Shown piece after piece: positions 33,305 through 41,142 of a DNA stretch of 64,000 nt. A program made the translations under genes and the position numbers. The notes under the pieces were generated by a model that worked only from the letters and a program-made list of their open reading frames with translations, searched no databases and was not told where the DNA came from. Position 1 is the first letter of the stretch; each line of letters opens with the position of its first letter. This stretch comes from JAKQIM01 sp029557965 (GTDB taxonomy: Bacteria > Chloroflexota > Anaerolineae > Anaerolineales > UBA4823): contig DAOQUL010000001.1 of NCBI GenBank assembly GCA_035341015.1, positions 62,001 through 126,000 on the forward strand, given 5' to 3'.

Positions 33305-33332
33305 AGTTTACCATTGGCTGGATGATTGTCAA
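33305..33332 (-). promoter_or_regulatory. proS promoter (-35 TTGACA, 16-nt spacer, -10 TAAACT)
   Basis: A perfect TTGACA at 33332-33327 and TAAACT at 33310-33305 on the minus strand place the transcript start at about 33298, at the ATG of the leader peptide. The promoter lies directly after the xylanase stop. Confidence 0.75.
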
Positions 33333-33337
33333 GACCA

Positions 33338-34369
33338 TCATTTAAGAATAGTATGGATTGCCCAGTAGGCTGGTTTGGGCTGGTATTCCTCATCGAGGAT
33401 CGTTGCCGCTCCCCAATCTGGATAAACCCAGGGAATCCACGAATGGGCATCACTTAGCCCCCAAATGATAAAAGTGTTGCAGTTAGGAGCCTCCAGGCAG
33501 GCCTGCATGGCAGTGCGGTAGATTTCGGCCTGGCGTTCGAGGGCATCCGGTGCCAGGGGAGATGGAATGCGCACATCCATCTCGGTAATGTGGATTTCAA
33601 GCCCCAGGGCTCCCAGGCGCTGCATATTGGCCAGCATGATTGCCGGATCAACTGCCCAATCAACCGTGGTGTGCATTTCAAAGCCCACGCCATGAATGGG
33701 TACCCCGTTTTGGACCAGGCCAGAGACCAGGGTATAAACGCCATCTGATTTGGGGCCTGCACCTTCAGCGTTAAAGTCGTTGTAAAACAACAGCGCATCT
33801 GGGTCGGCTTCGTGTGCCCAACGGAAAGCCATTTCGACATAATCGGGCCCAATGCCATTGGTCCAGAAATTATCGGCAAACGTGCCATCGTCGGCAATGG
33901 TTTCGTTGACCACGTCCCAAGCCATGATCTTGCCGCGATAACGTCCTACGACGGTGAAAATGTGATTGCGCAAGATCTCGATCAGCTCATCACGCGTCCA
34001 TTGGCGATCAAGGAGCCAGCCGGGGAGCTGGTTGGTCCAGACGAGGACGTGGCCACGCACAGGCAGATCGTTTGCGAGGGCAAAGTCCACGATGGCGTCA
34101 GCTTCGGTAAAATCGTACTCGCCCCGAGCCGGGCTTAAAGGGCCGAATTTCATGGCGTTTTCGGGGGTGATGATATTGAATTCGCGTGTTATTGTGTTGG
34201 CGTAGTATGGGTCGGTTAAATTCCAGCCGTTGACCGCGGTGCCAATATACAGGTGATTACGCTGGGCCAATATGCGCAGCGGGGCATCATTTTTGCCTTT
34301 GTTGACCCAGAGCGCACAGGTTGTTATGAAAACGATGATCACTGCGAACAGGAGAATGTACTTTTTCAT
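33338..34369 (-). CDS. GH10 endo-1,4-beta-xylanase, membrane-anchored or secreted
   Basis: This 343-residue protein has one hydrophobic N-terminal segment (about 4-21; signal anchor or uncleaved signal) and then a single GH10 TIM barrel. The acid/base is E156 (WDVVNE) and the nucleophile E263 (ITEMD). Supporting motifs are TPENAMKF, RGHVLVWTNQLPGWL and FIIWGLSDAHSWIP. It should cut xylan outside the cell. It carries no carbohydrate-binding module. The start at 34369 gives a proper signal; GTG 34387 is an alternative. It is 18 nt downstream of the hydroxyacid dehydrogenase gene. Confidence 0.93.
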   Translation of the reverse strand: MKKYILLFAVIIVFITTCALWVNKGKNDAPLRILAQRNHLYIGTAVNGWNLTDPYYANTITREFNIITPENAMKFGPLSPARGEYDFTEADAIVDFALANDLPVRGHVLVWTNQLPGWLLDRQWTRDELIEILRNHIFTVVGRYRGKIMAWDVVNETIADDGTFADNFWTNGIGPDYVEMAFRWAHEADPDALLFYNDFNAEGAGPKSDGVYTLVSGLVQNGVPIHGVGFEMHTTVDWAVDPAIMLANMQRLGALGLEIHITEMDVRIPSPLAPDALERQAEIYRTAMQACLEAPNCNTFIIWGLSDAHSWIPWVYPDWGAATILDEEYQPKPAYWAIHTILK

Positions 34370-34387
34370 CGTTTCCGGGGCTCCCAC

Positions 34388-35365
34388 TTACCGTTGGTAT
34401 ACCTGGGGATTGACACAGTATGGCAGGGGATGGCCTTCTAGCCCAGCAAGCAGGTTTTCACAGGCCAATCCTGCCATGCGGCGGCGGGTATTTTGGGTGG
34501 CAGAACCGATGTGCGGCACGACCAGGCAGTTGGGCAAGCTGTAGAGCGGGTGATCGGGCGGCAGGGGTTCGGGGTCGGTCACATCAAGGGCCGCGCCGGC
34601 AATTTGGCCGGTGCTTAGGGCGTGGACCAGGGCGGCTGTATCTACCACTGGACCGCGCGCGGCGTTGACCAGGATGGCGGTGGGTTTCATCAGCTTGAGA
34701 GTCTGGTCATTGATCAGGCCGCGGGTTTCGTTGGTTAATGGAACGTGCAGGCTGACGAAGTCGCTTTGCTGGAGGAGGTCTTGGAGCGGCAAGCAGTTCG
34801 GATCGTCACAAGATGACCGTTGTGAGTCGGCATAAACGATGCGCATGCCAAAGCCGGCGGCGCGCTGCGCCACTGCCTGCCCGATCTTGCCCATGCCAAT
34901 GATGCCAAGCGTGGCTCCACTGAGGTCGGCCCCCAACCAGCCAGTGGGTGACCAGGTTTTCCACCGGCCTAAGCGGGCGTCCTGGTTGGCGAGAATTAAG
35001 CCGCGCCCCACAGCCAACAGCAAGGCCATGGTCAAGTCGGCAGTCCCTTCGGTCAGTACACCGGGGGTATTGCCAACCGGAATGCCGCGCCGGGTGCAGG
35101 CTGCAAGATCAATATTGTCTACACCAGCCGCCATGTTGCTGACCACGCGCAGCCGGGGCGCCTTTTGCAATATGGCTTCGGTGATGGGGATGGTCAGCAG
35201 GGTGTACAGGCCTTCTGCCTGGTCGAGCTGGGCTTCGAGTTCGGGCGCCAGGCAGGTAGCATCCAAGGGGCCCACCACCTGGCGGCAGCGGCCCTCCAGC
35301 ATCGTTACCCAGGATTGGGGCAGGGTATGGGTGCGCAAGATGAGGGGAAGATGTGTCTCGGACAT
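34388..35365 (-). CDS. D-isomer-specific 2-hydroxyacid dehydrogenase (glyoxylate/hydroxypyruvate reductase-like)
   Basis: This 325-residue NAD(P)-dependent reductase has the Rossmann motif GIIGMGKIGQAVA near 156-168 and catalytic Arg in NAARGPVVD. The Glu is in DPEPLP and the His in PHIGSAT. The pattern fits glyoxylate/hydroxypyruvate reductases, though phosphoglycerate or other 2-ketoacids are possible. The ATG at 35365 follows a TACAAT box by 6 nt and no ribosome-binding site is seen. It is divergent from the L,D-transpeptidase. Confidence 0.9.
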   Translation of the reverse strand: MSETHLPLILRTHTLPQSWVTMLEGRCRQVVGPLDATCLAPELEAQLDQAEGLYTLLTIPITEAILQKAPRLRVVSNMAAGVDNIDLAACTRRGIPVGNTPGVLTEGTADLTMALLLAVGRGLILANQDARLGRWKTWSPTGWLGADLSGATLGIIGMGKIGQAVAQRAAGFGMRIVYADSQRSSCDDPNCLPLQDLLQQSDFVSLHVPLTNETRGLINDQTLKLMKPTAILVNAARGPVVDTAALVHALSTGQIAGAALDVTDPEPLPPDHPLYSLPNCLVVPHIGSATQNTRRRMAGLACENLLAGLEGHPLPYCVNPQVYQR

Positions 35366-35371
35366 ATCGAT

Positions 35372-35377
35372 ATTGTA
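35372..35377 (-). promoter_or_regulatory. -10 box of the 2-hydroxyacid dehydrogenase gene
   Basis: TACAAT on the minus strand ends 6 nt before the ATG at 35365, implying a leaderless message. The -35 is not clear. Confidence 0.45.
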
Positions 35378-35434
35378 CCCCGAAAGTGTAGCAAGCTCTC
35401 AGAAAATCTTAATCCGAACATCTAGCCGATTCTA

Positions 35435-35463
35435 TTGACCCGCCTATCTTTTCAGGTTATCCT
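35435..35463 (+). promoter_or_regulatory. L,D-transpeptidase promoter (TTGACC, 17 nt, TATCCT)
   Basis: TTGACC at 35435-35440 and TATCCT at 35458-35463 put the transcript start at about 35470, which is the A of the ATG. It supports the first of two in-frame ATGs (35470 over 35476). Confidence 0.65.
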
Positions 35464-35469
35464 TAATCG

Positions 35470-36585
35470 ATGCCTATGAAAAACCATACAAACTCGCGAC
35501 GTGATTTTTTGAAGATTGCAGCTCTTGGCCTGGGTAGCCTGGCTTTCCGTTTGCCGGCTAGAGGCCGCCTCTTACCCGACTTCCCGGATCACGAACGATT
35601 GGGACGGGTCCTTCAAAAGGTAGACTTAAAAGCCCGCCCTAATATCGACAGCCAGACTGTGGGTGTGTTATATGATGATGCGGTCCTCCCATGGTTAAGG
35701 GAAGCAGCAGGACAACCCCCCTATAATATTTATGGCTTGTTCGCCCAGAGATGGGTCGAGACGCCGGAAGGCTACATCTATAGTCCTTACATTCAGCCGG
35801 TGCGCAACCGGCCCAATGAACAACTGGCCTCATTCCGCCAGACGAGCATCGGGAACGGGGCATGGGTTGAAGTCACGGTGCCTTATACGGATGTGGTATT
35901 AGAGAATGATCCGTCTGGCAATTCGTGGGTCAAAGAGCGGATCACGAATGGGCTCCCGGTACGCTTGTATTATGGGCAAATCTTCTGGGTGGATAGCACG
36001 CGGGAGGCGGACGGCGAGACGTATTACCGGGTGAATCCAAATTATTACGGCGGTGTTGACAAATTGTGGGTGCCATCTCGGGCGATGCGGGCTCTCACGG
36101 ATGACGAGATTGCTCCTCTCAGCCCGGATGTGACGGAGAAAAAAGTGGTTATCGATTTGAGCCGCCAGACATTGTCTTGTTATGAGGGGAGCAGCGAGGT
36201 ATTCTACTGTATGATCTCATCGGGCGGCAAGTGGAACGCTGCCGGGCAAGCGGTGGATAATTGGTCAACCCCGGTTGGGAAGCACCGTGTTTCAAGAAAA
36301 TTCTTGTCGCTGCAAATGAGCGGGGGAGTGACAACGGGTTCTTCTTATGATTTACCTGGAGTGGGTTGGACGTCGATTTTCGTAACCGGCGGGGTGGCCA
36401 TCCATGCAACCGTGTGGCATAACAGCTTTGGCACACCCGTATCGCACGGCTGTGTGAACTGCCTGCCAGAAGATGCGAAATGGATCTGGCGTTGGCTTCA
36501 GCCGGTGGTTCCCTATGATCCTGGCATGGTTGATATCAGCCTTACAGGCGATGCCAGCACAACCGTAGAAGTGATCGAGACTTAA
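35470..36585 (+). CDS. L,D-transpeptidase (YkuD family) with Tat signal peptide
   Basis: This 371-residue exported enzyme forms 3-3 cross-links or attaches proteins to peptidoglycan. The N-terminus is a textbook Tat signal (SRRDFLKIAALGLGSLAF, twin Arg at 10-11). The middle (about 35-210) is an SH3-like repeat region that may bind the wall. The C-terminal YkuD domain has the catalytic SHGCVN with Cys near residue 331 and an upstream conserved His. It leads an operon with ccdA 14 nt downstream, so its active-site thiol may be kept reduced by the following redox proteins. Confidence 0.92.
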   Translation: MPMKNHTNSRRDFLKIAALGLGSLAFRLPARGRLLPDFPDHERLGRVLQKVDLKARPNIDSQTVGVLYDDAVLPWLREAAGQPPYNIYGLFAQRWVETPEGYIYSPYIQPVRNRPNEQLASFRQTSIGNGAWVEVTVPYTDVVLENDPSGNSWVKERITNGLPVRLYYGQIFWVDSTREADGETYYRVNPNYYGGVDKLWVPSRAMRALTDDEIAPLSPDVTEKKVVIDLSRQTLSCYEGSSEVFYCMISSGGKWNAAGQAVDNWSTPVGKHRVSRKFLSLQMSGGVTTGSSYDLPGVGWTSIFVTGGVAIHATVWHNSFGTPVSHGCVNCLPEDAKWIWRWLQPVVPYDPGMVDISLTGDASTTVEVIET

Positions 36586-36599
36586 GCCAGGAGGCATCT

Positions 36600-37313
36600 G
36601 TGGATGGTATCAGCGTCAGTATAGGCTTGGCCTTTTTGGCGGGGCTGGCATCTTTCCTGTCGCCATGTGTTTTTTCGCTTGTTCCTGCTTACATTGGCTA
36701 CCTGGGCGGGCGGACTGCTGGAGGGGATACGCGCAGCCGCTGGACAACCTTTTTACACGGTGTGGCCTTTGTTTTAGGATTCAGTGTTGTCTTCATCCTC
36801 TTAGGCATTGCCACGTCGGCCCTGGGCGGAATGTTGTACGATGTGCGCGATGTGATCGCAAAAATTGGCGGGATTGTAGTGGTCATTTTTGGCATTCACA
36901 TGATCGGTATCATCCGCATCCCTTTTTTGGAATACGATACGCGCCGGCAAGAGCTGCCTGACCAGAAATTGGGGTATTTGTCATCGGCATTGATGGGTGT
37001 GTTTTTCTCGGCCGGGTGGTCTCCGTGTGTGGGCCCGGTCTTGGGTACGATCCTGACCATTTCATTGCACAGCGGCAGGGTGTGGGAGGGGGCTGTCTTG
37101 TTAGCCGCTTATTCTGCCGGGTTGGCAATCCCTTTCCTGATTGCTGCTTTGGGGATCGGTTGGGTTTCTGTGGTGATCAGGAAGTATGGCAAGGTGATGC
37201 GTGTTATCGAGATTGCCATGGGCGTGCTGTTGGTCATTGTTGGCGGTATGTTGTTCTTTGGGATTTTCGAACAATTGTCGCGCTTTGGTATTTTTGTGGA
37301 TTTTGGATTGTAG
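36600..37313 (+). CDS. ccdA: Cytochrome c biogenesis protein CcdA (DsbD transmembrane type)
   Basis: This 237-residue protein has six transmembrane helices. It carries electrons from cytoplasmic thioredoxin across the membrane to extracellular thiol partners. The redox cysteines are in FLSPCVFSLVP near residue 22 and GWSPCVGPVLG near residue 143. It begins with GTG at 36600 and has AGGAGG 5-6 nt upstream. It is followed after 6 nt by a TlpA-like thioredoxin, the natural recipient of its electrons. Confidence 0.93.
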   Translation: MDGISVSIGLAFLAGLASFLSPCVFSLVPAYIGYLGGRTAGGDTRSRWTTFLHGVAFVLGFSVVFILLGIATSALGGMLYDVRDVIAKIGGIVVVIFGIHMIGIIRIPFLEYDTRRQELPDQKLGYLSSALMGVFFSAGWSPCVGPVLGTILTISLHSGRVWEGAVLLAAYSAGLAIPFLIAALGIGWVSVVIRKYGKVMRVIEIAMGVLLVIVGGMLFFGIFEQLSRFGIFVDFGL

Positions 37314-37319
37314 GCCAGG

Positions 37320-37907
37320 ATGGAAATATCCAGGGGTAAGAGTTTATGGATCTTATTGGCCAGCCTGTTTGGGGGAATAGGGCTTGGTTTTGCCGCTCTG
37401 CTAGTTTGGGGGGTAGGAAAGTACGTCTTACAATCTGCTCCATCTGCTGTAGACGGCGGTGGTAATGAAATACGGCCTTCCGAAGTGGAGATTGGGTCTT
37501 TGGCACCGGGCTTCACCTTGGACGCATTGAATGGGCAGCAGGTAAAATTTGATGATTTGCGCGGGTATCCCATCATGATCAATTTTTGGGCCACTTGGTG
37601 TGGGCCATGCACATCTGAAATGCCCTTATTGCAAGACCGGTATGATCAATATGGTTCGCACCTGCTCATTCTGGCGATCAATGCCTCAGAACCCAGGCAA
37701 GATGTGCTTGATTACGTCAACTTAGAGGGTTTGACCTTCTCGATCTTGCTCGATCCTGATGGAAGCATTCAAGATCTATACAATATTCATGCTTACCCTA
37801 CTTCATTTTTCATTGATGCGGAGGGGGTTTTGCAGGCGCAGCATATTGGCTCGTTATCTGCCACACAGATTGATCAATATCTTCGGATGATTGGAGTCGG
37901 TAAATGA
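37320..37907 (+). CDS. Membrane-anchored TlpA/ResA-like thioredoxin
   Basis: This 195-residue protein has an N-terminal transmembrane anchor (about 9-33) and an extracellular AhpC/TSA-like thioredoxin domain with WCGPC at 93-97 and cis-Pro in AYPTSF. It should reduce disulfides in apocytochromes or in the L,D-transpeptidase encoded upstream. It overlaps the next gene by 4 nt (ATGA). Confidence 0.92.
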   Translation: MEISRGKSLWILLASLFGGIGLGFAALLVWGVGKYVLQSAPSAVDGGGNEIRPSEVEIGSLAPGFTLDALNGQQVKFDDLRGYPIMINFWATWCGPCTSEMPLLQDRYDQYGSHLLILAINASEPRQDVLDYVNLEGLTFSILLDPDGSIQDLYNIHAYPTSFFIDAEGVLQAQHIGSLSATQIDQYLRMIGVGK

Positions 37908-38917
37908 TCGAAGTGACCTTGTACAGCCGTGCGGATTGCCATCTGTGTGAACAGGCGAAGGCGAACCTGGATGCACTGCAAGCAGAATATCCTCACCGCC
38001 TGACCATAATTGATGTGGATGGAGACCCAAAACTTCGAAAAGAATATGGGTTCAACGTGCCTGTCGTCCAGATAGGCCCTTATAAAATGAAGGCGCCTAT
38101 CGAACAGCAGGATCTGCGGATTACATTTAAAGCGGTTATTCATCGCGAAAATCAGATTGCCACGATTGATGCAGCGATCAAAAATAACGAGCTTCAAATT
38201 CCGGTCGTCTGGAAGCAGTCGGACGGGTTTATGTTATGGTTCTCTCGGCATTACCTGGCCGTTTTCAACTTGTTTGTGTTGATCTATGTCGGCTTGCCAT
38301 TCCTGGCCCCGGTGTTGATGAAGGTTGGTGCCGAAGCCCCTGCGGGTTGGATCTACAAGGCCTATAGTTATGTTTGCCATGGATTTGCTTACCGGTCTTG
38401 GTACTTATTTGGCGAGCAGATGGCGTATCCGCGGGCTGCGGCCGGCGTGGAAGGGCTGATTCCCTATGAGCAGGCTACAGGCCTGTCATCAGATGACCTG
38501 TGGGCGGCGCGCGAAGAAGTTGGGAACGAAGTGTTGGGTTATAAGGTAGCGCTTTGCCAACGCGATGTGGCAATTTATCTTGGGATCCTGGCGTTTGGGT
38601 TGTTATTTGCGGTTTTTCGACGGCATTTGAAATCACTGCATTGGATCATATGGCTTTGTATTGGCATTGCACCGGTTGGGCTGGATGGTGTGAGTCAACT
38701 ATTGAGCCAACCGCCATTCAATTTCTTGCCATATCGCGAAAGTACGCCGCTTATCCGCACCATAACCGGCGGGCTGTTTGGCTTTGTGACGGCATGGTTT
38801 GGGTACCCGATCACTGAAGAAACGATGGTGGATAATGTTAAGTACCTGGAGGCCAAGTTTCGTCGAATGCAAACCCAACAGAAAGCTGCGCCGGCCGATC
38901 CTGATGCGAAGGAATAG
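37904..38917 (+). CDS. Glutaredoxin-DUF2085 fusion membrane protein
   Basis: This 337-residue protein joins an N-terminal glutaredoxin-like domain (about 1-85, redox motif CHLC at 12-15, DUF836 type) to a C-terminal DUF2085 membrane domain (about 120-310, four or five helices). DUF2085 signatures are visible as CHGFAYRSWYLFGEQM and ALCQRDVAIYLG, with the Cys-His retained. The fusion suggests the DUF2085 part also takes part in thiol or metal chemistry at the membrane. It is coupled to the TlpA-like gene. Confidence 0.85.
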   Translation: MIEVTLYSRADCHLCEQAKANLDALQAEYPHRLTIIDVDGDPKLRKEYGFNVPVVQIGPYKMKAPIEQQDLRITFKAVIHRENQIATIDAAIKNNELQIPVVWKQSDGFMLWFSRHYLAVFNLFVLIYVGLPFLAPVLMKVGAEAPAGWIYKAYSYVCHGFAYRSWYLFGEQMAYPRAAAGVEGLIPYEQATGLSSDDLWAAREEVGNEVLGYKVALCQRDVAIYLGILAFGLLFAVFRRHLKSLHWIIWLCIGIAPVGLDGVSQLLSQPPFNFLPYRESTPLIRTITGGLFGFVTAWFGYPITEETMVDNVKYLEAKFRRMQTQQKAAPADPDAKE

Positions 38918-38952
38918 CTGGCGCCAGGCGATTGTGGATTGAGAGATCGGCT

Positions 38953-39738
38953 ATGCCGTTTAACCAGGTAGATGGAGTCCGGTATTTTTCCTTTGAATCG
39001 TTGAGCCGAGCTGGAATTGGCCATGCCGTGTTCACGCGGCAGGGCGGGGTGAGCCAGGCCCCGTGGGCAAGCCTTAACCTAGGTGGGACGGTCGGAGATG
39101 CGGCGGAACACGTGGCTGAAAACCGCTGCCGGGCTTTGCGGGCTATGGGGAGCGATCCTCAAACTGTTTATGATGTCTGGCAGGTTCATAGTGCAGATGT
39201 CGTCCATGCGCATGCACCTCGCCCTGCGCACGAACCCCACGCGCGGGCAGATGCGATCATCACCAATCGTCCAGGCATCACCTTGCTCATGCGTTTTGCG
39301 GATTGTGTACCGATTTTGTTGTACGACCCGCTCTGCAATGTTGTGGGCTTGGCGCATGCGGGCTGGATGGGAACCGTCAAGGGGGTGGCCCGGGCGGTGG
39401 TTGAAAGGATGCATAAGGATTATGGCTGCCGTCCAGGCGACATCCTGGCTGCGATTGGCCCGTCGATTGGGCCAGATCATTACGAGGTTGGGCCAGATGT
39501 GGTAGCACAGGTAAATCACGCTTTTGGGGCAGATGCTGAGGGCCTTTTACTACGCACGAATGGGGCGGTAAAATTTGATTTGTGGGCTGCCAATCGCCAC
39601 TTGCTTGAACAGGCCGGTGTGAGGCAGGTTGAGGTGGCTGGGATTTGTACCGCTTGTCACCTGGAAGACTGGTTTTCGCATCGAGCAGAAAAGGGGAAAA
39701 CAGGTCGTTTTGGCGCAGCCATTAAGCTGGAAGGGTGA
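38953..39738 (+). CDS. YfiH/PgeF family multicopper-type protein (purine nucleoside phosphorylase/peptidoglycan editing)
   Basis: This 261-residue protein has the conserved metal triad His-Cys-His: VHSADVV, ADCVPILLYDP and GLAHAGWMGTVKG. Members have been described as adenosine deaminase/purine phosphorylases (LACC1-like) and as editing factors that keep L-Ser out of peptidoglycan. The ATG at 38953 is preferred over GTG 38932 because homology starts there, though the GAGAGA upstream is weak. It precedes yggS as in many genomes. Confidence 0.88.
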   Translation: MPFNQVDGVRYFSFESLSRAGIGHAVFTRQGGVSQAPWASLNLGGTVGDAAEHVAENRCRALRAMGSDPQTVYDVWQVHSADVVHAHAPRPAHEPHARADAIITNRPGITLLMRFADCVPILLYDPLCNVVGLAHAGWMGTVKGVARAVVERMHKDYGCRPGDILAAIGPSIGPDHYEVGPDVVAQVNHAFGADAEGLLLRTNGAVKFDLWAANRHLLEQAGVRQVEVAGICTACHLEDWFSHRAEKGKTGRFGAAIKLEG

Positions 39739-39749
39739 TTGGAGATCGC

Positions 39750-40469
39750 GTGAACCCGGCAGATGAAATTCGAATTCGCTATGAGGGTGTTATCGAGCGT
39801 ATCGATCGAGCTGCCCGCAAAGTTGGGCGTGACCCGGCAGGGGTTCGATTGGTGGTGGTTACAAAGCTTCATCCGATGGAAACTATTATGGCTGCCATTC
39901 AAGCCGGGGCAGGTTACCTGGGCGAGAATTATGCCGAAGAAGCCGTCCCTAAGATCCAGGCGACTGCTGAGCTGGGTGTGAAATGGCATATGATAGGGCA
40001 CCTTCAGGGGCGAAAGGCTGGTTTGGTTTGTGAGCATTTTGACTACTTGCATTCTTTGGACAGCCTGAGATTAGCTGGGCGTCTTAGCCGGCTGGCCCTT
40101 GAGAACCAGCGAGTGCTGCCGGTTTTGTTGCAGTTCAACGTCAGCGGCGAGGCCAGCAAATCGGGCTGGAATGCCTGGCAGGAGCTTTCTTGGCCGGGGC
40201 TGTTGGGCGAGATGGGCGAAATCCTGGCGCTGCCGGGCATAAGAGTCTGCGGCCTGATGACCATGCCACCTCTGGATCTGGATGCAGAATCGGCGCGCCC
40301 GCATTTTCAAAGGCTGAAGCGCCTACAGGGGTTTTTGAGCCAACATTTTCCCACGACAAGCTGGGATGAGTTGTCTATGGGGATGAGCAATGATTTTGAG
40401 GTTGCCGTGCAAGAAGGAGCAACTTGGGTACGGGTGGGGCAGGCAATCCTGGGCCCGCGCCCAGGTTGA
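39750..40469 (+). CDS. YggS/PLPBP family pyridoxal-phosphate homeostasis protein
   Basis: This 239-residue PLP-binding TIM barrel has Lys in VVVTKLHP, HMIGHLQGRK, LLQFNVSGEASKSG, GLMTMPP and SMGMSNDFEVA. It buffers vitamin B6 and amino/keto acid pools. GTG 39750 with GGAG 5 nt upstream gives the usual N-terminal length; GTG 39735, overlapping the yfiH stop, is also possible. It belongs to the yfiH-yggS-yggT-yggU set. Confidence 0.92.
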   Translation: MNPADEIRIRYEGVIERIDRAARKVGRDPAGVRLVVVTKLHPMETIMAAIQAGAGYLGENYAEEAVPKIQATAELGVKWHMIGHLQGRKAGLVCEHFDYLHSLDSLRLAGRLSRLALENQRVLPVLLQFNVSGEASKSGWNAWQELSWPGLLGEMGEILALPGIRVCGLMTMPPLDLDAESARPHFQRLKRLQGFLSQHFPTTSWDELSMGMSNDFEVAVQEGATWVRVGQAILGPRPG

Positions 40470-40486
40470 GATGGAGGATACTTGTG

Positions 40487-40747
40487 ATGGTTTTAGTTCG
40501 TTTCATTGATATGTTGGTTCAATTAATAACGTTGGCAGTGATTGTGCAGGTAATCCTGTCTTACTTTGTGTCCCCTTATCATCCGGTTCGCCAGGGTTTT
40601 GACCGGGTGATCGAACCAATGTTGAGGCCCATCCGCAGGTTTGTGCCTCCGGTGGCTGGGTTAGATTTTAGTCCAATGATTTTGCTTATATTTATTCAAT
40701 TGTCGGGTAAAATACTGGTAGAATTGTTACTGAGAATCTTTTCCTGA
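40487..40747 (+). CDS. YggT family membrane protein
   Basis: This 86-residue protein has two transmembrane helices (about 9-28 and 61-82) linked by the conserved loop SPYHPVRQGFDRVIEPMLRPIRRFVPP. YggT proteins are linked to cell-division or envelope stress genes. GGAGG at 40473-40477 lies 9 nt before the ATG at 40487. Confidence 0.9.
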   Translation: MVLVRFIDMLVQLITLAVIVQVILSYFVSPYHPVRQGFDRVIEPMLRPIRRFVPPVAGLDFSPMILLIFIQLSGKILVELLLRIFS

Positions 40748-40764
40748 CCAGAGAGAGGAAAGCG

Positions 40765-41076
40765 ATGGACTCCCCAAAATTTCACCTCCATAACGGCAGA
40801 AAGGGCGCCGCATTAGCGATCCGGATCACGCCTCGTTCCAGCCATAATGAGATCGCCGAAATCCTGAGTGATGGAACGATTCGTGTGCGCCTGGTTTCTC
40901 CACCTGTAGAAAGCGAGGCAAACAAAGCATTGATTGCATTCCTGGCGAAAGTATTGGGGGTAGCGCCGTCAAGTCTCGAGGTTGTGGCTGGTGAGACTGG
41001 CAAAGATAAGTTGGTCTCTGTTTTAGATCTGGATGCGGAAGCGGTTCATGAGCGCATCCTGGCGCACTTGAAATAA
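40765..41076 (+). CDS. YggU/DUF167 family protein
   Basis: This 103-residue small alpha/beta protein shows AIRITPRSSHNEI, the VRLVSPPVESEANKALIAFLAK core and GETGKDKLV. The biochemical role is unknown in general. It follows yggT by 17 nt with AGAGAGGAAAGCG upstream. It is the last gene of the cluster and is followed by a 22-bp hairpin. Confidence 0.92.
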   Translation: MDSPKFHLHNGRKGAALAIRITPRSSHNEIAEILSDGTIRVRLVSPPVESEANKALIAFLAKVLGVAPSSLEVVAGETGKDKLVSVLDLDAEAVHERILAHLK

Positions 41077-41086
41077 TCGTAGAAGA

Positions 41087-41135
41087 TTAAAAGCAAACCG
41101 GAGCGGGTACCGAACCCGCTCCGGTTTGCTTTTAA
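41087..41135. terminator. Perfect 22-bp hairpin between convergent yggU and NACHT gene
   Basis: Arms at 41087-41108 and 41114-41135 pair without mismatch around a 5-nt loop. The outer ends are TTAAAAG/CTTTTAA, giving U-tracts on both strands. It is the longest of five such stems in the window. Confidence 0.9.
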
Positions 41136-41142
41136 TACTGGT

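Noticed and set aside
33136..33337. T-box riboswitch upstream of proS
   Set aside because: The T-box core sequence (AAGGGTGG-type) and an NCCA-pairing bulge are not present; leader-peptide attenuation fits better.
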